Source: Franconibacter pulveris DSM 19144
GTDB taxonomy: Bacteria; Pseudomonadota; Gammaproteobacteria; Enterobacterales; Enterobacteriaceae
Assembly: GCA_000621185.1 (NCBI GenBank)
Contig: KK211224.1
Coordinates: 296,679-360,678, forward strand
Direction: 5' to 3'
Length of the DNA stretch: 64,000 nt
Part shown: positions 28,585 to 40,937 of the stretch, one piece after another
Layout of the letters: each line of letters begins with the position of its first letter
Numbering within the stretch: the first letter of the stretch is position 1
Notes under the pieces: model-generated
Database searches by the model: none
What the model saw: the letters and a program-made list of their open reading frames with translations, nothing else
Told to the model about the DNA's origin: nothing
Program-made: the position numbers and the translations under genes

Positions 28585-30099
28585 TTACTGACGGAACGGG
28601 TTCGCGCCAGAGCGGCGGGATTGCGCGGCTGGCTGTACCGAAGCGGCAGGCTGCGCTGCCGGCATCGCGACATCGTTACCGTTAGCGTTAGCCGTGAAGC
28701 TATCTACGGCCGCGTCCTGTTGCGGATTCTCCGGCGCTACGCTTTCTGGCGACGTCGGGATTGGCTTGCCAAGCGTCGTGTTCAGCGCAACCAGATCCTG
28801 CTCGTTCAGCGTACCGAGCGCAGCTTTAATATTAAGCTGGTTAATCAGGTAGTTATAACGCGCGCTGGAAAGCTGCTGTTTCGCGTTATAGAGCGTGGTG
28901 GTGGCATCCAGCACGTCGACGATGGTGCGCGTACCCACGGCGTAACCCGCTTCAGAGGCGTCCAGAGAACTTTGCGCGGAAACCACGGCCTGCTCGTAAG
29001 CTTTAATGCTGCTGATGGAGGCGTTGACGTTGTTCCAGGAGGAACGCACGGTCTGAATCACGCTGCGGTGCGCGCTTTCTAACTGCTCGCTGGCGCTCAC
29101 GAAGTTGTACTGCGCTTGCTTGACCTGCGAGGTGACCGAGCCGCCGCTGTAGATAGGCAGATTGAAGCTCAGGCCAACGGAGTTCTGACCGATATTGCGA
29201 TCGGCATAACTTGAGCTGCTGAGGCTATTGCCGCGTGTCGCGCTGCCGCTGTAAGAGGTGTCGGAAATGCTGCTGGAGGCGGTTAAGCCCAGCGTCGGCA
29301 GGTGGCCAGATTCCGCATAGCGGATCTGTTCACGCGCCAGATCCTGGCTCAGACGCGCCTGCAGCAGGGACAGGTTGCGGTTTTCCGCTTCTTTCAGCAG
29401 CGCATTGACGTTGTCCGGCTTGTTGGTTTTAAAGCTGTCGATGTTCAGCGAAGCGAGCTGCGGATAGTAGTTACCGCTCACCTGGCGCAGCTGTTCTACT
29501 GCGTTATCAAGGTTGTTGCGCGCGGTGACTTCGTTCGCCAGCACGGTGTCGTACTGTGAACGGGCGTTCTGCACGTCGGTGATGGCCACCAGGCCTACGT
29601 TAAAGCGCTGGGTGGTCTGATCCAACTGGCGGTAGACCGCCTGTTTTTGCGCTTCCGTGTAAGAAAGGGCGTCAATGGCGCTCAGTACGTTAAAATAGGC
29701 GGTAGCGGTATTGAGGATCAGCGTCTGCTGGTCCGTCTGATAAGTGACGTCCTGAACGCCGGCGGTTTTTTCCTGCAGCGTCAGCGCGCGCCATCTCGAC
29801 ATATCGAAAATGGTCTGGGTCAGCTGCAATGAGCCGCTGGTAACATTGGAGTTAACGCCGTCGTTGTCGCGAAAACCGTTATTGTAGGTGTAATCGGCGC
29901 CAAGACCTAACTGCGGCAGCAAGGGGCTGCGTGCTTCGTTAATTTTTTCGAATGCGGCGTCACGGTTAGCAGCGGATCGACGTAAGTCCGGGTTACTTAA
30001 ACGTGCCTGCTGATAAACCTGCAACAGGTTCTCTGCCTGGCTCATGGCGCTGAAACCCGTCAGGCTCAGACCGATAAGGATGGGGAGCAGTTTCTTCAT
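28585..30099 (-). CDS. tolC: Outer-membrane efflux and secretion channel TolC
   Basis: TolC is the trimeric outer-membrane channel for AcrAB and other efflux pumps and for type I secretion. The 504-residue protein has a signal peptide ending SQAEN, two tandem repeats typical of the outer-membrane-factor family, and a low-complexity C-terminal tail ending NPFRQ. The start at 30099 is preferred because AAGGA is only one base from the earlier ATG at 30105 but seven from this one. A marbox-like site precedes it. Confidence 0.97.
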   Translation of the reverse strand: MKKLLPILIGLSLTGFSAMSQAENLLQVYQQARLSNPDLRRSAANRDAAFEKINEARSPLLPQLGLGADYTYNNGFRDNDGVNSNVTSGSLQLTQTIFDMSRWRALTLQEKTAGVQDVTYQTDQQTLILNTATAYFNVLSAIDALSYTEAQKQAVYRQLDQTTQRFNVGLVAITDVQNARSQYDTVLANEVTARNNLDNAVEQLRQVSGNYYPQLASLNIDSFKTNKPDNVNALLKEAENRNLSLLQARLSQDLAREQIRYAESGHLPTLGLTASSSISDTSYSGSATRGNSLSSSSYADRNIGQNSVGLSFNLPIYSGGSVTSQVKQAQYNFVSASEQLESAHRSVIQTVRSSWNNVNASISSIKAYEQAVVSAQSSLDASEAGYAVGTRTIVDVLDATTTLYNAKQQLSSARYNYLINQLNIKAALGTLNEQDLVALNTTLGKPIPTSPESVAPENPQQDAAVDSFTANANGNDVAMPAAQPAASVQPAAQSRRSGANPFRQ

Positions 30100-30163
30100 T
30101 TGCATTCCTTGTTGTGAAGCAAAAATATTGTTAGCGCTGACAGAAGTCGAAAAATGATCGCCG

Positions 30164-30209
30164 ATTCTAACAGAGTCAGCCCGCCGTGCGGCTTGGCGTA
30201 ACGTGCCAT
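30164..30209 (-). promoter_or_regulatory. tolC promoter with a marbox-like site
   Basis: The 19-bp stretch ATGGCACGTTACGCCAAGC (minus strand, 30209-30191) fits the MarA/SoxS/Rob consensus at nearly every fixed position. A -10 box TAGAAT lies at 30169-30164, and the marbox overlaps the weak -35 region, the layout of a class II activator site. Regulation by MarA, SoxS or Rob is known for E. coli tolC; here it is inferred. Confidence 0.65.
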
Positions 30210-30309
30210 CTGCCTTTAAATTTCATCAATCTATCACATACCCGTACAGGCAGCAGGTAAACTGGCTTGAAATTACCAGATTCGCCACTATAAAGGAGTG
30301 GAAAACGTC

Positions 30310-30942
30310 ATGAGTAAACCCACCAAATCAGCCGTTACGTTCGCCAAAAACGATGTAGAAATTATTGCACGAGAAACGCTCTATCGCGGCTTTTTTTCAC
30401 TTGATCTTTACCGCTTCCGCCATCGCCTTTTCAACGGCGAAATGAGTGGCGAAATTAAACGTGAAATTTTTGAGCGCGGCCATGCCGCAGTCCTGCTACC
30501 CTTTGACCCGGTGCGCGACGAGGTGGTGTTGATCGAACAGATCCGCATCGCCGCGTATGATACGAGCGAAACACCGTGGCTGCTGGAGCTGGTGGCTGGC
30601 ATGATAGAGCCTGGCGAAAGCGTCGAAGAGGTAGCCCGCCGCGAAGCGGTGGAAGAGGCGGGCCTCTCCGTCGGCCGGGTGAAAAAATTCATGAGTTATC
30701 TGGCAAGCCCCGGGGGCACCAGCGAGCGCCTTTCCTTACTGGTAGGCGAAGTGGACGCCACGACCGCGAAAGGGATTCACGGTCTGGCTGATGAAAACGA
30801 AGATATTCGGGTTCATGTGGTAAGTCGGGAGCAGGCATACCTTTGGGTTGAAGAGGGGAAAATCGATAACGCAGCCTCGGTCATCGCTTTGCAATGGCTG
30901 CAATTACATCATGAAGCATTGAGACAAGAGTGGAACACCTGA
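30310..30942 (+). CDS. nudF: ADP-ribose pyrophosphatase NudF
   Basis: NudF hydrolyses ADP-ribose to AMP and ribose 5-phosphate. The 210-residue protein has the Nudix box, [20 protein letters not shown], at about residues 97-116 with the metal-binding glutamates. The start at 30310 has AAGGAG 11 bases upstream; an in-frame GTG at 30298 lies on top of that site. It is divergent from tolC and overlaps or abuts yqiB, starting the nudF-yqiB-cpdA-yqiA-parE cluster. Confidence 0.96.
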   Translation: MSKPTKSAVTFAKNDVEIIARETLYRGFFSLDLYRFRHRLFNGEMSGEIKREIFERGHAAVLLPFDPVRDEVVLIEQIRIAAYDTSETPWLLELVAGMIEPGESVEEVARREAVEEAGLSVGRVKKFMSYLASPGGTSERLSLLVGEVDATTAKGIHGLADENEDIRVHVVSREQAYLWVEEGKIDNAASVIALQWLQLHHEALRQEWNT

Positions 30943-30944
30943 AA

Positions 30945-31367
30945 ATGAAGCGCTATACGCCTGACTTTCCTGAAATGATGCGCCTGTGCGAAACCAACTT
31001 CGCTCAGCTGCGCCGCCTGCTGCCTCGCAACGACGCGGTGGGCGAAACCGTGAGCTATCAGGTCAATAGCGCGCAATACCGATTAACTATCCTGGAATCT
31101 ACCCGTTACACTACGCTCGTGGAAATCGAGCAAACGGCCCCGAAGGTAAGCTACTGGAGCCTGCCTTCCATGTCCGTGCGTCTTTATCATGACGCCATGG
31201 TGGCGGAAGTGTGTTCAAGCCAGCAGATATTTCGTTTTAAAGCGCGTTATGATTATCCGAATAAAAAGTTGCATCAGCGCGATGAAAAGCATCAAATTAA
31301 CCAGTTTCTTGCTGACTGGTTGCGCTATTGTTTAGCGCATGGAGCGATGGCGATTCCGGTTTGTTAG
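30945..31367 (+). CDS. yqiB: DUF1249 protein YqiB
   Basis: YqiB is a conserved DUF1249 protein of unknown function, 140 residues here as in E. coli. It starts [19 protein letters not shown] and contains the very conserved segments [20 protein letters not shown] (shown in full) and [20 protein letters not shown]. The start lies two bases after the nudF stop codon, so translation is probably coupled. cpdA follows 24 bp later on the same strand. Confidence 0.95.
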   Translation: MKRYTPDFPEMMRLCETNFAQLRRLLPRNDAVGETVSYQVNSAQYRLTILESTRYTTLVEIEQTAPKVSYWSLPSMSVRLYHDAMVAEVCSSQQIFRFKARYDYPNKKLHQRDEKHQINQFLADWLRYCLAHGAMAIPVC

Positions 31368-31391
31368 CGTCGTGAAACCTAAGGACACCAT

Positions 31392-32219
31392 TTGGAAAGC
31401 CTGTTAAACCTTCCTGTTGCTGGTGGGGCCAGCGTCAGGATCTTGCAAATAACCGATACCCACCTGTTCGCCGGAAAAGACGAAACGCTGCTCGGCATTA
31501 AAACCTGGGAGAGCTATCAGGCGGTACTGGCGGCTATCCATGAACAGCAGCGTCCATGCGACCTTATCGTCGCGACCGGCGACCTGGCGCAGGATCATTC
31601 GCCCGAGGCCTATCAGCATTTCGCTTCAGGCATCTCGTCGATTTCTGCGCCCTGCGTCTGGCTGCCCGGCAACCACGACTTTCAGCCCGCCATGTATAGC
31701 GCGCTGCAGGAAGCGGGGATTTCTCCGGCAAAGCGGGTAATGGTGGGCGAGCAGTGGCAGATAGTGCTGCTCGATACTCAGGTGTTCGGCGTCCCTCATG
31801 GTGAACTTAGCGAGTATCAACTGGAATGGCTGGAGCGTAAGCTTGGCGAATGCCCCGAGCGCCATACGCTGCTGCTGTTGCATCATCATCCCTTACCCGC
31901 AGGCTGCAGCTGGCTCGATCAGCATAGCCTGCGCAATGCGGCTGCGCTTGATGACGTGCTGAGCCGTTTTCCGCGGGTGAAAAACCTGCTGTGCGGCCAT
32001 ATTCACCAGGAGCTGGATCTCGACTGGAACGGTCGCCGTATTTTAGCCACGCCGTCTACCTGCGTGCAGTTTAAGCCCCATTGCGCTAATTTTACGCTTG
32101 ATACTATCGCGCCCGGTTGGCGCTGGCTGGAACTGCATCCGGACGGCACGCTGACGACGGAAGTCTGCCGTCTGGCAGGCGCGCAGTTTCGCCCCGATAT
32201 CGCTTCCGAAGGCTACTGA
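31392..32219 (+). CDS. cpdA: 3',5'-cyclic AMP phosphodiesterase CpdA
   Basis: CpdA breaks down cyclic AMP and so tunes CRP-controlled genes. The 275-residue protein is a calcineurin-type metallophosphoesterase with [29 protein letters not shown] and CGHIHQ supplying the two-metal site. It starts with TTG preceded by AAGGACACC, giving the same length as E. coli. Its stop codon overlaps the start of yqiA (TGATG). Confidence 0.97.
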   Translation: MESLLNLPVAGGASVRILQITDTHLFAGKDETLLGIKTWESYQAVLAAIHEQQRPCDLIVATGDLAQDHSPEAYQHFASGISSISAPCVWLPGNHDFQPAMYSALQEAGISPAKRVMVGEQWQIVLLDTQVFGVPHGELSEYQLEWLERKLGECPERHTLLLLHHHPLPAGCSWLDQHSLRNAAALDDVLSRFPRVKNLLCGHIHQELDLDWNGRRILATPSTCVQFKPHCANFTLDTIAPGWRWLELHPDGTLTTEVCRLAGAQFRPDIASEGY

Positions 32220-32794
32220 TGCCGACGCTTCTCTATTTGCACGGCTTTAACAGCTCGCCGCGCTCCGCCAAGGCCACCAGTCTGCAAGGCTGGCTTAAGC
32301 AAACGCACCCGGAGATCGAGATGATTGTGCCGCAGCTGCCCGCCTACCCGGCAGAAGCGGCAGATCTGCTTGAGTCGCTGGTCATGGAGCATGGCGGGGA
32401 TGAGCTTGGCGTTGTCGGTTCTTCTCTTGGCGGTTATTACGCCACCTGGCTTTCGCAATGTTTTATGCTGCCTGCTGTCGTGGTGAATCCGGCGGTGCGT
32501 CCTTACGAATTGCTGATAGATTTTCTGGGCGCCAATGAGAACCCCTACACCGGGCAGCAATATGTGCTAGAGTCTCGCCATATTTACGATCTTAAAGTCA
32601 TGCAGATAGACCCGCTGGAAGCGCCGGATCTTATCTGGTTGCTACAGCAAACAGGCGACGAAGTGCTGGATTATCGCCAGGCGGTGGCCTATTACGCCTC
32701 CTGCCGTCAGACTGTGGAGACCGGCGGTAACCACGCTTTTGTAGGCTTCGAAGATTATTTCACCCAGATTATCGATTTTCTCGGGCTGCGCTAA
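32219..32794 (+). CDS. yqiA: Esterase YqiA
   Basis: YqiA is an alpha/beta-hydrolase with esterase activity on short acyl chains. The 191-residue protein has [13 protein letters not shown] at the oxyanion region, the nucleophile elbow GSSLGGYYA (Ser72 region), and a late His in GGNHAFVGF. The ATG shares bases with the cpdA stop codon, which indicates coupled translation. The gene ends 42 bp before parE, in the conserved enterobacterial order. Confidence 0.96.
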   Translation: MPTLLYLHGFNSSPRSAKATSLQGWLKQTHPEIEMIVPQLPAYPAEAADLLESLVMEHGGDELGVVGSSLGGYYATWLSQCFMLPAVVVNPAVRPYELLIDFLGANENPYTGQQYVLESRHIYDLKVMQIDPLEAPDLIWLLQQTGDEVLDYRQAVAYYASCRQTVETGGNHAFVGFEDYFTQIIDFLGLR

Positions 32795-32833
32795 GCCTGA
32801 AAGATCGGTACCGTTTTGTTATCTGACGATTAA

Positions 32834-34729
<1,896 letters not shown>

Positions 34730-34773
34730 CATTTCCGCCGTTGCCTTACGCAGGCACGCTCGCGGGTAATAAA

Positions 34774-34803
34774 AAAGGCGATGACTCTCATCGCCTTTCT
34801 TTT
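34774..34803. terminator. Bidirectional terminator, parE and ygiN
   Basis: AAAGGCGATGA (34774-34784) pairs with TCATCGCCTTT (34788-34798), an 11-bp perfect stem with a 3-base loop, followed by CTTTTTT. Confidence 0.9.
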
Positions 34804-34816
34804 TTAGCAATAACGC

Positions 34817-35134
34817 TTATTTCACGCCTTCTTCCAGGATACGGATGTGAGTATCGAGCACATCGCTCTTTACCGCCTCGCTCCAGGCTTTCATGTGAGG
34901 CGTTTGCAGGTGCGCCTGCAAATGCTGCACGCTTTCCCATTTTTCCAGCATGACGATGGAATCTGGCGCGCTGGTCTGGAAATCGACCCCTGCGGCATGA
35001 TCGATAAGCGGCGCATAGCCGTGACAACCTTCTTCCGCCAGCACCGTCGGAATGATTTTCCGAAAGGCGTCCAGCACCGCCTGGCGATGATGCGCGCCGG
35101 GACGGGTACGAATTTCTGCAATCACTGTCAGCAT
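34817..35134 (-). CDS. ygiN: Quinol monooxygenase YgiN
   Basis: YgiN belongs to the antibiotic-biosynthesis monooxygenase fold and oxidises menadiol in vitro, acting with MdaB in a quinone cycle. The 105-residue protein begins MLTVIAEIRTRPGAHHRQ and has HMKAWSEAV in its second half. mdaB lies 31 bp upstream on the same strand, so the two form one unit, as in E. coli. Confidence 0.95.
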   Translation of the reverse strand: MLTVIAEIRTRPGAHHRQAVLDAFRKIIPTVLAEEGCHGYAPLIDHAAGVDFQTSAPDSIVMLEKWESVQHLQAHLQTPHMKAWSEAVKSDVLDTHIRILEEGVK

Positions 35135-35165
35135 GGTTAACTCCTTTTGTAAAACCGCCTTTCAG

Positions 35166-35747
35166 TTAAGCAAAAATTTTCGCCAGATGCTCGCGATATT
35201 CTGCAACATAGCGCGGCACGTCCGGCATTTTAATCACGTCGTTGGCGATAAAGGTCGGCAGGCCGCTCAGGCCGATAAACTCGTTGGCCTTGTGGAACGG
35301 CAGGTAAACGCCATCCACGCCTACGCCGTGGAAGAACTGCGCTTCGTCGTTGAAGGCTTCCAGCGGCGCGTTCCAGGTCAGCGACAGCATATATTTTTTG
35401 CCCTGCAGCAGGCCGCCGGAACCATACTTTTTGGACGCGTCGGAGCGGGTGCGGCCATCGCTTGCATACAGCGAACCGTGACCTTCGGTAAACACATCAT
35501 CAATGTACTTTTTAACGGTCCACGGCGCGCCCATCCACCAGCCCGGCATCTGATAAATAATCACATCGGCCCAGAGGTATTTCTGCACTTCCGCTTTCAC
35601 ATCGTAATCGCTGTCGGCGCGGGTGACCTGAACATCATGTCCGGCGTCGCGCAGAAAGCCTTCCGCGACCTCGGTCAGGGTGTCGTTAAGCTGACCATTG
35701 GAATGGGCGAATTTTTTCGCGCCATTGATGATAAGTACGTTGCTCAT
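35166..35747 (-). CDS. mdaB: NADPH:quinone oxidoreductase MdaB
   Basis: MdaB is an FAD-containing flavodoxin-fold enzyme that reduces quinones by two electrons, limiting oxidative stress. The 193-residue protein begins MSNVLIINGAKKFAHSNGQL, shows YQMPGWWMGAPWTVKKYIDD (residues about 73-92), and GLLQGKKYMLSLTWNAP near the active site. It is the first gene of the mdaB-ygiN unit. Confidence 0.96.
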   Translation of the reverse strand: MSNVLIINGAKKFAHSNGQLNDTLTEVAEGFLRDAGHDVQVTRADSDYDVKAEVQKYLWADVIIYQMPGWWMGAPWTVKKYIDDVFTEGHGSLYASDGRTRSDASKKYGSGGLLQGKKYMLSLTWNAPLEAFNDEAQFFHGVGVDGVYLPFHKANEFIGLSGLPTFIANDVIKMPDVPRYVAEYREHLAKIFA

Positions 35748-36101
35748 TATTTATCCTCTAACTATTACGTTTGGCATTAATTTTACCGCACCAGACGATG
35801 CGGCAGAATTAGCAAATTGAGCAAAGACTTTTGCCAAAACAGCAATAATTAAGCAAAAAGAGGGGCTTGCCTGATAAGTTTGTCCAATAAGCAAACCGGT
35901 AAAAGGGCTATAATAATGCCAGTCATGCTGACAGCGAGGCCTGTCATGCCAGCCCCTGCCTTGCAGGCAGAAAAAGCCTGATCGTATATACAATACTGTG
36001 ACAGTAAGCCCCTGGATAAGGTACTATCGCGAGCAAAGATCTGCCCGGCGGGCAGGCATTGACGCGTGTAAAGCCACACCACGGTCTGAGGAAAAGAATT
36101 A
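35748..36101. other. Intergenic region mdaB-parC
   Basis: These 354 bp separate divergent mdaB and parC. They hold a TATAAT box at 35909-35914 and a GC-rich palindrome, CTGCCCGGCGGGCAG, near 36041-36055, about 45 bp ahead of parC. A 21-codon frame after the TATAAT box is too close to the likely start point to be convincing. The E. coli qseBC and ygiW genes of this interval are missing. Confidence 0.55.
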
Positions 36102-38372
36102 ATGAGTGATATTACTCACGACGGTGCAGAGCGCCTGGCGCTGCATGAGTTTACCGAAAACGCCTATCTCAACTACTCCATGTACGTCATCATGGACCGC
36201 GCGCTGCCGTTTATCGGCGACGGGCTTAAGCCTGTTCAGCGCCGTATTGTCTATGCGATGTCGGAACTGGGGCTGAACGCCAGCGCGAAATTCAAAAAGT
36301 CGGCGCGCACCGTGGGCGACGTATTGGGTAAATATCACCCGCATGGCGACAGCGCCTGTTATGAAGCGATGGTGCTGATGGCGCAGCCGTTCTCCTATCG
36401 TTACCCGCTGGTAGACGGGCAGGGCAACTGGGGCGCGCCGGACGATCCGAAATCCTTTGCAGCGATGCGTTATACCGAATCGCGTTTGTCGAAGTATGCC
36501 GAAGTGCTGCTGGGCGAGTTAGGCCAGGGGACGGTAGAGTGGATCCCGAACTTTGACGGTACGCTGCAGGAGCCGAAAATGCTGCCGGCGCGCCTGCCGA
36601 ACATTCTGCTGAACGGCACTACCGGCATTGCGGTGGGCATGGCGACCGACATTCCGCCGCACAACCTGCGTGAAGTGGCGAAAGCGGCCATCAGCCTGAT
36701 TGAGCACCCGAAGAGCACGCTCGAAAACCTGCTCGACATCGTGCAGGGGCCGGATTACCCGACCGAGGCGGAAATTATCACGCCGCGTGATGAGATTCGT
36801 AAAATTTACCAGAGCGGCCGTGGCTCCGTGCGCATGCGCGCCGTGTGGAAGAAAGAAGATGGCGCGGTGGTGATTAGCGCGCTGCCGCACCAGGTTTCCG
36901 GCGCGCGCGTGCTGGAGCAAATCGCAAGCCAGATGCGCGCTAAAAAGCTGCCGATGGTGGATGACCTGCGCGATGAGTCCGACCACGAAAACCCGACCCG
37001 TCTGGTGATTGTGCCGCGCTCCAACCGTGTGGATATGGAGCAGGTGATGAACCACCTCTTCGCCACCACCGATCTGGAAAAAAGCTACCGCATCAACCTG
37101 AACATGATTGGCCTCGACGGTCGCCCGGCGGTGAAAAACCTGCTGGAGATCCTCACCGAATGGCTGGCTTTCCGCCGCGATACGGTGCGCCGTCGTCTTA
37201 ACTATCGTCTGGAGAAAGTCCTCAAGCGCCTGCATATCCTCGAAGGTTTGCTGGTGGCGTTTCTCAATATCGACGAAGTGATTCACATCATCCGCAGCGA
37301 AGATGAGCCGAAGCCGGTGCTGGTCAGCCGTTTCGGCATCAGCGAAACGCAGGCGGAAGCGATTCTGGAGCTTAAGCTGCGTCATCTCGCGAAGCTGGAA
37401 GAGATGAAAATTCGCGGCGAGCAGAGCGATCTTGAAAAAGAGCGCGACCAGATTCAGGGCATTCTCGCTTCTGAGCGCAAGATGAACACCCTGCTGAAAA
37501 AAGAGATCCAGGCGGATGCCGACGCTTACGGCGACGATCGCCGTTCGCCGCTGCACGAGCGCGAAGAGGCGAAGGCGATGAGCGAGCACGATATGCTGCC
37601 TTCTGAACCGGTAACCATCGTGCTTTCGCAGATGGGCTGGGTTCGCAGCGCCAAAGGACACGACATCGATGCGCAGGGGCTTAGCTATAAAGCGGGCGAC
37701 AGCTGGAAAGCGTCCGCCAAAGGCAAGAGCAACCAGCCTGTTGTGTTCGTTGATTCAACCGGGCGCAGCTATGCGCTTGACCCGATCACGCTGCCTTCCG
37801 CACGTGGTCAGGGGGAGCCTGTCACCGGCAAGCTAACGCTGCCGCCGGGCGCTGTCGTCGAACATATGCTGATGGCGCCGGAGGAGCAGAAGCTGCTGAT
37901 GGCTTCCGACGCGGGCTACGGCTTCGTCTGCACCTTCAACGACCTGATAGCGCGCAACCGCGTGGGGAAAGCGCTTATCACGCTGCCTGAGAACGCCAGC
38001 GTGCTGCCGCCGCTGGAGATTACTCATGACGACGATATGCTGCTCGCCATTACTCAGGCGGGACGCATGCTGATGTTCCCGGTAGCGGACCTGCCGCAGC
38101 TCTCGAAAGGCAAGGGCAACAAGATTATCTCTATCCCGTCTGCTGAGGCGGCGAAGGGCGACGATAAGCTCGCTTATCTCAACATTCTCCCGCCGCAGAG
38201 CACCGTGACACTGCATGTCGGCAAACGTAAGATCAAACTGCGTCCGGAAGAGTTGCAAAAAGTGCATGGCGAGCGCGGACGTCGCGGTACGCTGATGCGC
38301 GGCCTGCAGCGCATCGACCGCGTGGAGATTGACTCTCCGGCGCGCCCGACGGTAGGCAGCAGCGAAGAATAA
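36102..38372 (+). CDS. parC: DNA topoisomerase IV subunit A
   Basis: ParC is the DNA-breaking subunit of topoisomerase IV. The 756-residue protein has the quinolone-resistance region [15 protein letters not shown] with Ser84 and Glu88, which equal the wild-type E. coli Ser80 and Glu84, and the catalytic Tyr124 in AAMRYTESR. Four extra residues (ITHD in place of M) near the N-terminus explain the length difference from E. coli (752). The C-terminal beta-pinwheel follows from about residue 490. plsC lies 322 bp downstream. Confidence 0.99.
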   Translation: MSDITHDGAERLALHEFTENAYLNYSMYVIMDRALPFIGDGLKPVQRRIVYAMSELGLNASAKFKKSARTVGDVLGKYHPHGDSACYEAMVLMAQPFSYRYPLVDGQGNWGAPDDPKSFAAMRYTESRLSKYAEVLLGELGQGTVEWIPNFDGTLQEPKMLPARLPNILLNGTTGIAVGMATDIPPHNLREVAKAAISLIEHPKSTLENLLDIVQGPDYPTEAEIITPRDEIRKIYQSGRGSVRMRAVWKKEDGAVVISALPHQVSGARVLEQIASQMRAKKLPMVDDLRDESDHENPTRLVIVPRSNRVDMEQVMNHLFATTDLEKSYRINLNMIGLDGRPAVKNLLEILTEWLAFRRDTVRRRLNYRLEKVLKRLHILEGLLVAFLNIDEVIHIIRSEDEPKPVLVSRFGISETQAEAILELKLRHLAKLEEMKIRGEQSDLEKERDQIQGILASERKMNTLLKKEIQADADAYGDDRRSPLHEREEAKAMSEHDMLPSEPVTIVLSQMGWVRSAKGHDIDAQGLSYKAGDSWKASAKGKSNQPVVFVDSTGRSYALDPITLPSARGQGEPVTGKLTLPPGAVVEHMLMAPEEQKLLMASDAGYGFVCTFNDLIARNRVGKALITLPENASVLPPLEITHDDDMLLAITQAGRMLMFPVADLPQLSKGKGNKIISIPSAEAAKGDDKLAYLNILPPQSTVTLHVGKRKIKLRPEELQKVHGERGRRGTLMRGLQRIDRVEIDSPARPTVGSSEE

Positions 38373-38694
38373 TCCGGACGCGTCAAAAGCGTGCGGGTTA
38401 GCGCCTGCGCCGCCATAAAAGGTGACGGGCGACAGCGAAGGCCCGGCGTTGACCGGGTTCCTCTCCCCGCCGGGGAGAGGATTCGGGTAACGGGCTGCGC
38501 TTAGCCTGCTCCTGAACTGGCGTTCTCCCGTCAGCGTTGCGTAAACTTTTCCCATCGAACCCATTGTTTGTTAGCGCGTTGCGCATAAAAATAACTGTTT
38601 TGGGATCCTCAACGTGATGGGCCGACAGCGGCGCCTGATCATGCCCCGAACGATTCGGGTATACTGACCAGCGGCTGCGGCTTCAGAGGTATTT
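38373..38694. other. parC-plsC intergenic region with a REP-like palindrome
   Basis: The 322 bp hold one REP-like palindrome (CCTCTCCCC 38460-38468 with GGGGAGAGG 38472-38480) and a TATACT box at 38660-38665 that probably drives plsC. A CCGAA/TTCGG hairpin just precedes the box. I see no coding frame. Confidence 0.5.
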
Positions 38695-39432
38695 ATGCTA
38701 TTTATTGTTCGTCTGACTATTGTTGTGCTTTATTGCATTGTGGTGTGCATCCTCGGTTCCATCTGGTGCCTTTTCAGCCCACGTAATCCCCGACATGTTG
38801 CAACTTTCGGTCACCTGTTTGGTCGGCTGGCGCCCGTTTTTGGTCTGAAAGTGGAAACCCGCAAGCCGGAAGGCGCAGAGAAATATGGCAACGCCATTTA
38901 TATTGGCAACCATCAGAACAACTACGACATGGTGACGGCGTCGAATATTGTTCAGCCTCCCACCGTTACCGTCGGTAAAAAGAGCCTTGTCTGGATCCCC
39001 TTCTTCGGTCAGCTTTACTGGCTTACCGGCAATATCCTCATCGATCGCGACAACCGTGCTAAAGCTCATACCACGATTGCCACTGTGGTTTCGCAAATCC
39101 GCAAGCGCAATATCTCCGTCTGGATGTTTCCTGAAGGCACGCGCAGCCGCGGTCGCGGACTGCTGCCTTTTAAAACCGGCGCGTTCCACGCCGCTATCGC
39201 CGCAGGCGTGCCGATTGTGCCGGTATGCGTCTCCAATACCAGCAATAAAATTAATCTTAACCGTTGGGATAACGGTCTGGTGATTGTCGAAATGCTGCCG
39301 CCTATCGACACCCGCAACTGGGGTAAAGAACAGGTTCGCGACCTGGCCGCGCACTGCCGCCAGGTCATGGAAGCGAAAATTGACGAATTGAATAAAGAAG
39401 TCGCCGAGCGCGAAGCCGCGGATAAGCGATAA
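38695..39432 (+). CDS. plsC: 1-acyl-sn-glycerol-3-phosphate acyltransferase
   Basis: PlsC adds the second acyl chain to lysophosphatidic acid at the inner membrane. The 245-residue protein has an N-terminal hydrophobic segment, the NHQNNYD motif (the HX4D catalytic pair, about residues 72-78), FPEGTRSRGRGL near 145, and VPIVPVCVSNTSN later. Length equals that of E. coli. ftsP follows 80 bp downstream, as in E. coli. Confidence 0.98.
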   Translation: MLFIVRLTIVVLYCIVVCILGSIWCLFSPRNPRHVATFGHLFGRLAPVFGLKVETRKPEGAEKYGNAIYIGNHQNNYDMVTASNIVQPPTVTVGKKSLVWIPFFGQLYWLTGNILIDRDNRAKAHTTIATVVSQIRKRNISVWMFPEGTRSRGRGLLPFKTGAFHAAIAAGVPIVPVCVSNTSNKINLNRWDNGLVIVEMLPPIDTRNWGKEQVRDLAAHCRQVMEAKIDELNKEVAEREAADKR

Positions 39433-39512
39433 TCCGCACCTGTAGTGGGGCCAGGCGGCCCCTTCCGGCTGGCATGTTGCGCCAGTCGTTAGTCCTTATT
39501 CATGGAGCAAGT

Positions 39513-40925
39513 ATGTCACTCAGCCGGCGTCAATTTATTCAGGCATCGGGTATGGCCCTCTGCGCAGGCGCGGTGCCGCTAAAGGCCAGCGCGGCGGGTC
39601 AGCAGCCAGCGCTGCCTGTGCCTCCGCTGCTGGAATCCCGTCGCGGTCAGCCGCTCTTTTTAACCCTGCAACGCGCGCACTGGTCTTTTGCAACCGGCAC
39701 CCGCGCGCAGGTATGGGGCTTTAACGGACGCTATATGGGGCCGACCATTCGCGTCTGGAGCGGCGATGACGTCAAAATGATTTACAGCAACCGCCTGCAG
39801 GAAAACGTCGCCATGACGATAAGCGGGCTTCAGGTGCCAGGGCCGCTGATTGGCGGCGCGGCGCGGATGATGAGCCCGAACGCCGACTGGGCGCCGGTGC
39901 TGCCCATCCGCCAGTCCGCCGCCACGCTCTGGTATCACGCTGATACGCCAAACCGCAGCGCCCAGCAGGTCTATAACGGACTGGTGGGCATGTGGCTTGT
40001 GGAAGACGACGTCAGTAAATCGCTGCCCGTGCCGAACCATTACGGCGTTGACGACTTTCCCGTCATCATTCAGGACAAACGGCTGGATAACTTCGGCTCG
40101 CCGGAGTATAGCGAGCCGGGGAGCGGCGGCTTTCTTGGCGATACGCTGCTGGTCAACGGCGCGCAAAGCCCTTATGTGGAAGTCTCCCGCGGCTGGGTGC
40201 GCCTGCGTCTGCTGAACGCGTCGAACGCCCGTCGCTACCAACTGCAGATGAGCGATGGCCGACCGCTGCACGTGATTGCAGGCGACCAGGGCTTCCTGCC
40301 CGCGCCGGTGTCGGTAAAACAGCTTTCGCTGGCACCAGGCGAGCGGCGAGAAGTGCTGGTGGACATGACGAATGGCGATGAAGTCTCCATTACCTGCGGC
40401 GAAGCGGCTTCCATCGTGGATCGCATTCGCGGCTTCTTTGAACCTTCACGCATCCTTATCTCCACGCTGGTGCTGACGCTCCGCCCAACCGGGCTGTTGC
40501 CGCTGGTAACCGACAATCTGCCGATGCGCCTGCTGCCGGATGAAATCATCAACGGCAGCCCGGTGAATAACCGCACCATTAACCTGGGCGACGACCCAGG
40601 CATCAATGGTCAGCTCTGGGATATGAAGCGTATCGACGCGCAGGCGCAACAGGGCACCTGGGAGCGCTGGACGGTGCGGGCGGATATGCCGCAGTCTTTC
40701 CATATCGAAGGGGTAAGTTTCCTGGTGCGTAACGTTAACGGTGCGGCGCCTTTCCCGGAAGATCGCGGCTGGAAGGACACGGTATGGGTGGATGGGCAGG
40801 TAGAACTGCTGGTCTGGTTCGGCCAGCCCTCCTGGAGCCACTTCCCGTTCCTCTACCGCAGCCAGACGCTGGAGATGGCCGACCGCGGTTCGGTAGGACA
40901 GTTGCTGGTCAACCCGTCGCCTTAA
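39513..40925 (+). CDS. ftsP: Cell division protein FtsP (SufI)
   Basis: FtsP protects the divisome under stress in the periplasm. The 470-residue protein carries a Tat signal (SRRQFIQASGMAL) and a multicopper-oxidase fold that has lost most copper ligands, consistent with a structural role. The start at 39513 puts the twin-arginine motif five residues in; GGAGCAAGT precedes it. It ends at the terminator at 40938-40966. Confidence 0.97.
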   Translation: MSLSRRQFIQASGMALCAGAVPLKASAAGQQPALPVPPLLESRRGQPLFLTLQRAHWSFATGTRAQVWGFNGRYMGPTIRVWSGDDVKMIYSNRLQENVAMTISGLQVPGPLIGGAARMMSPNADWAPVLPIRQSAATLWYHADTPNRSAQQVYNGLVGMWLVEDDVSKSLPVPNHYGVDDFPVIIQDKRLDNFGSPEYSEPGSGGFLGDTLLVNGAQSPYVEVSRGWVRLRLLNASNARRYQLQMSDGRPLHVIAGDQGFLPAPVSVKQLSLAPGERREVLVDMTNGDEVSITCGEAASIVDRIRGFFEPSRILISTLVLTLRPTGLLPLVTDNLPMRLLPDEIINGSPVNNRTINLGDDPGINGQLWDMKRIDAQAQQGTWERWTVRADMPQSFHIEGVSFLVRNVNGAAPFPEDRGWKDTVWVDGQVELLVWFGQPSWSHFPFLYRSQTLEMADRGSVGQLLVNPSP

Positions 40926-40937
40926 CGGCGAACAGAG

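Noticed and set aside
35915-35980. A 21-codon frame after the TATAAT box upstream of parC
   Set aside because: Its first ATG lies only a base or two after the -10 box, so it would precede the transcription start.
36519-37661. A 380-codon frame antisense to parC
   Set aside because: It mirrors parC, with high His and Arg content typical of reverse frames.
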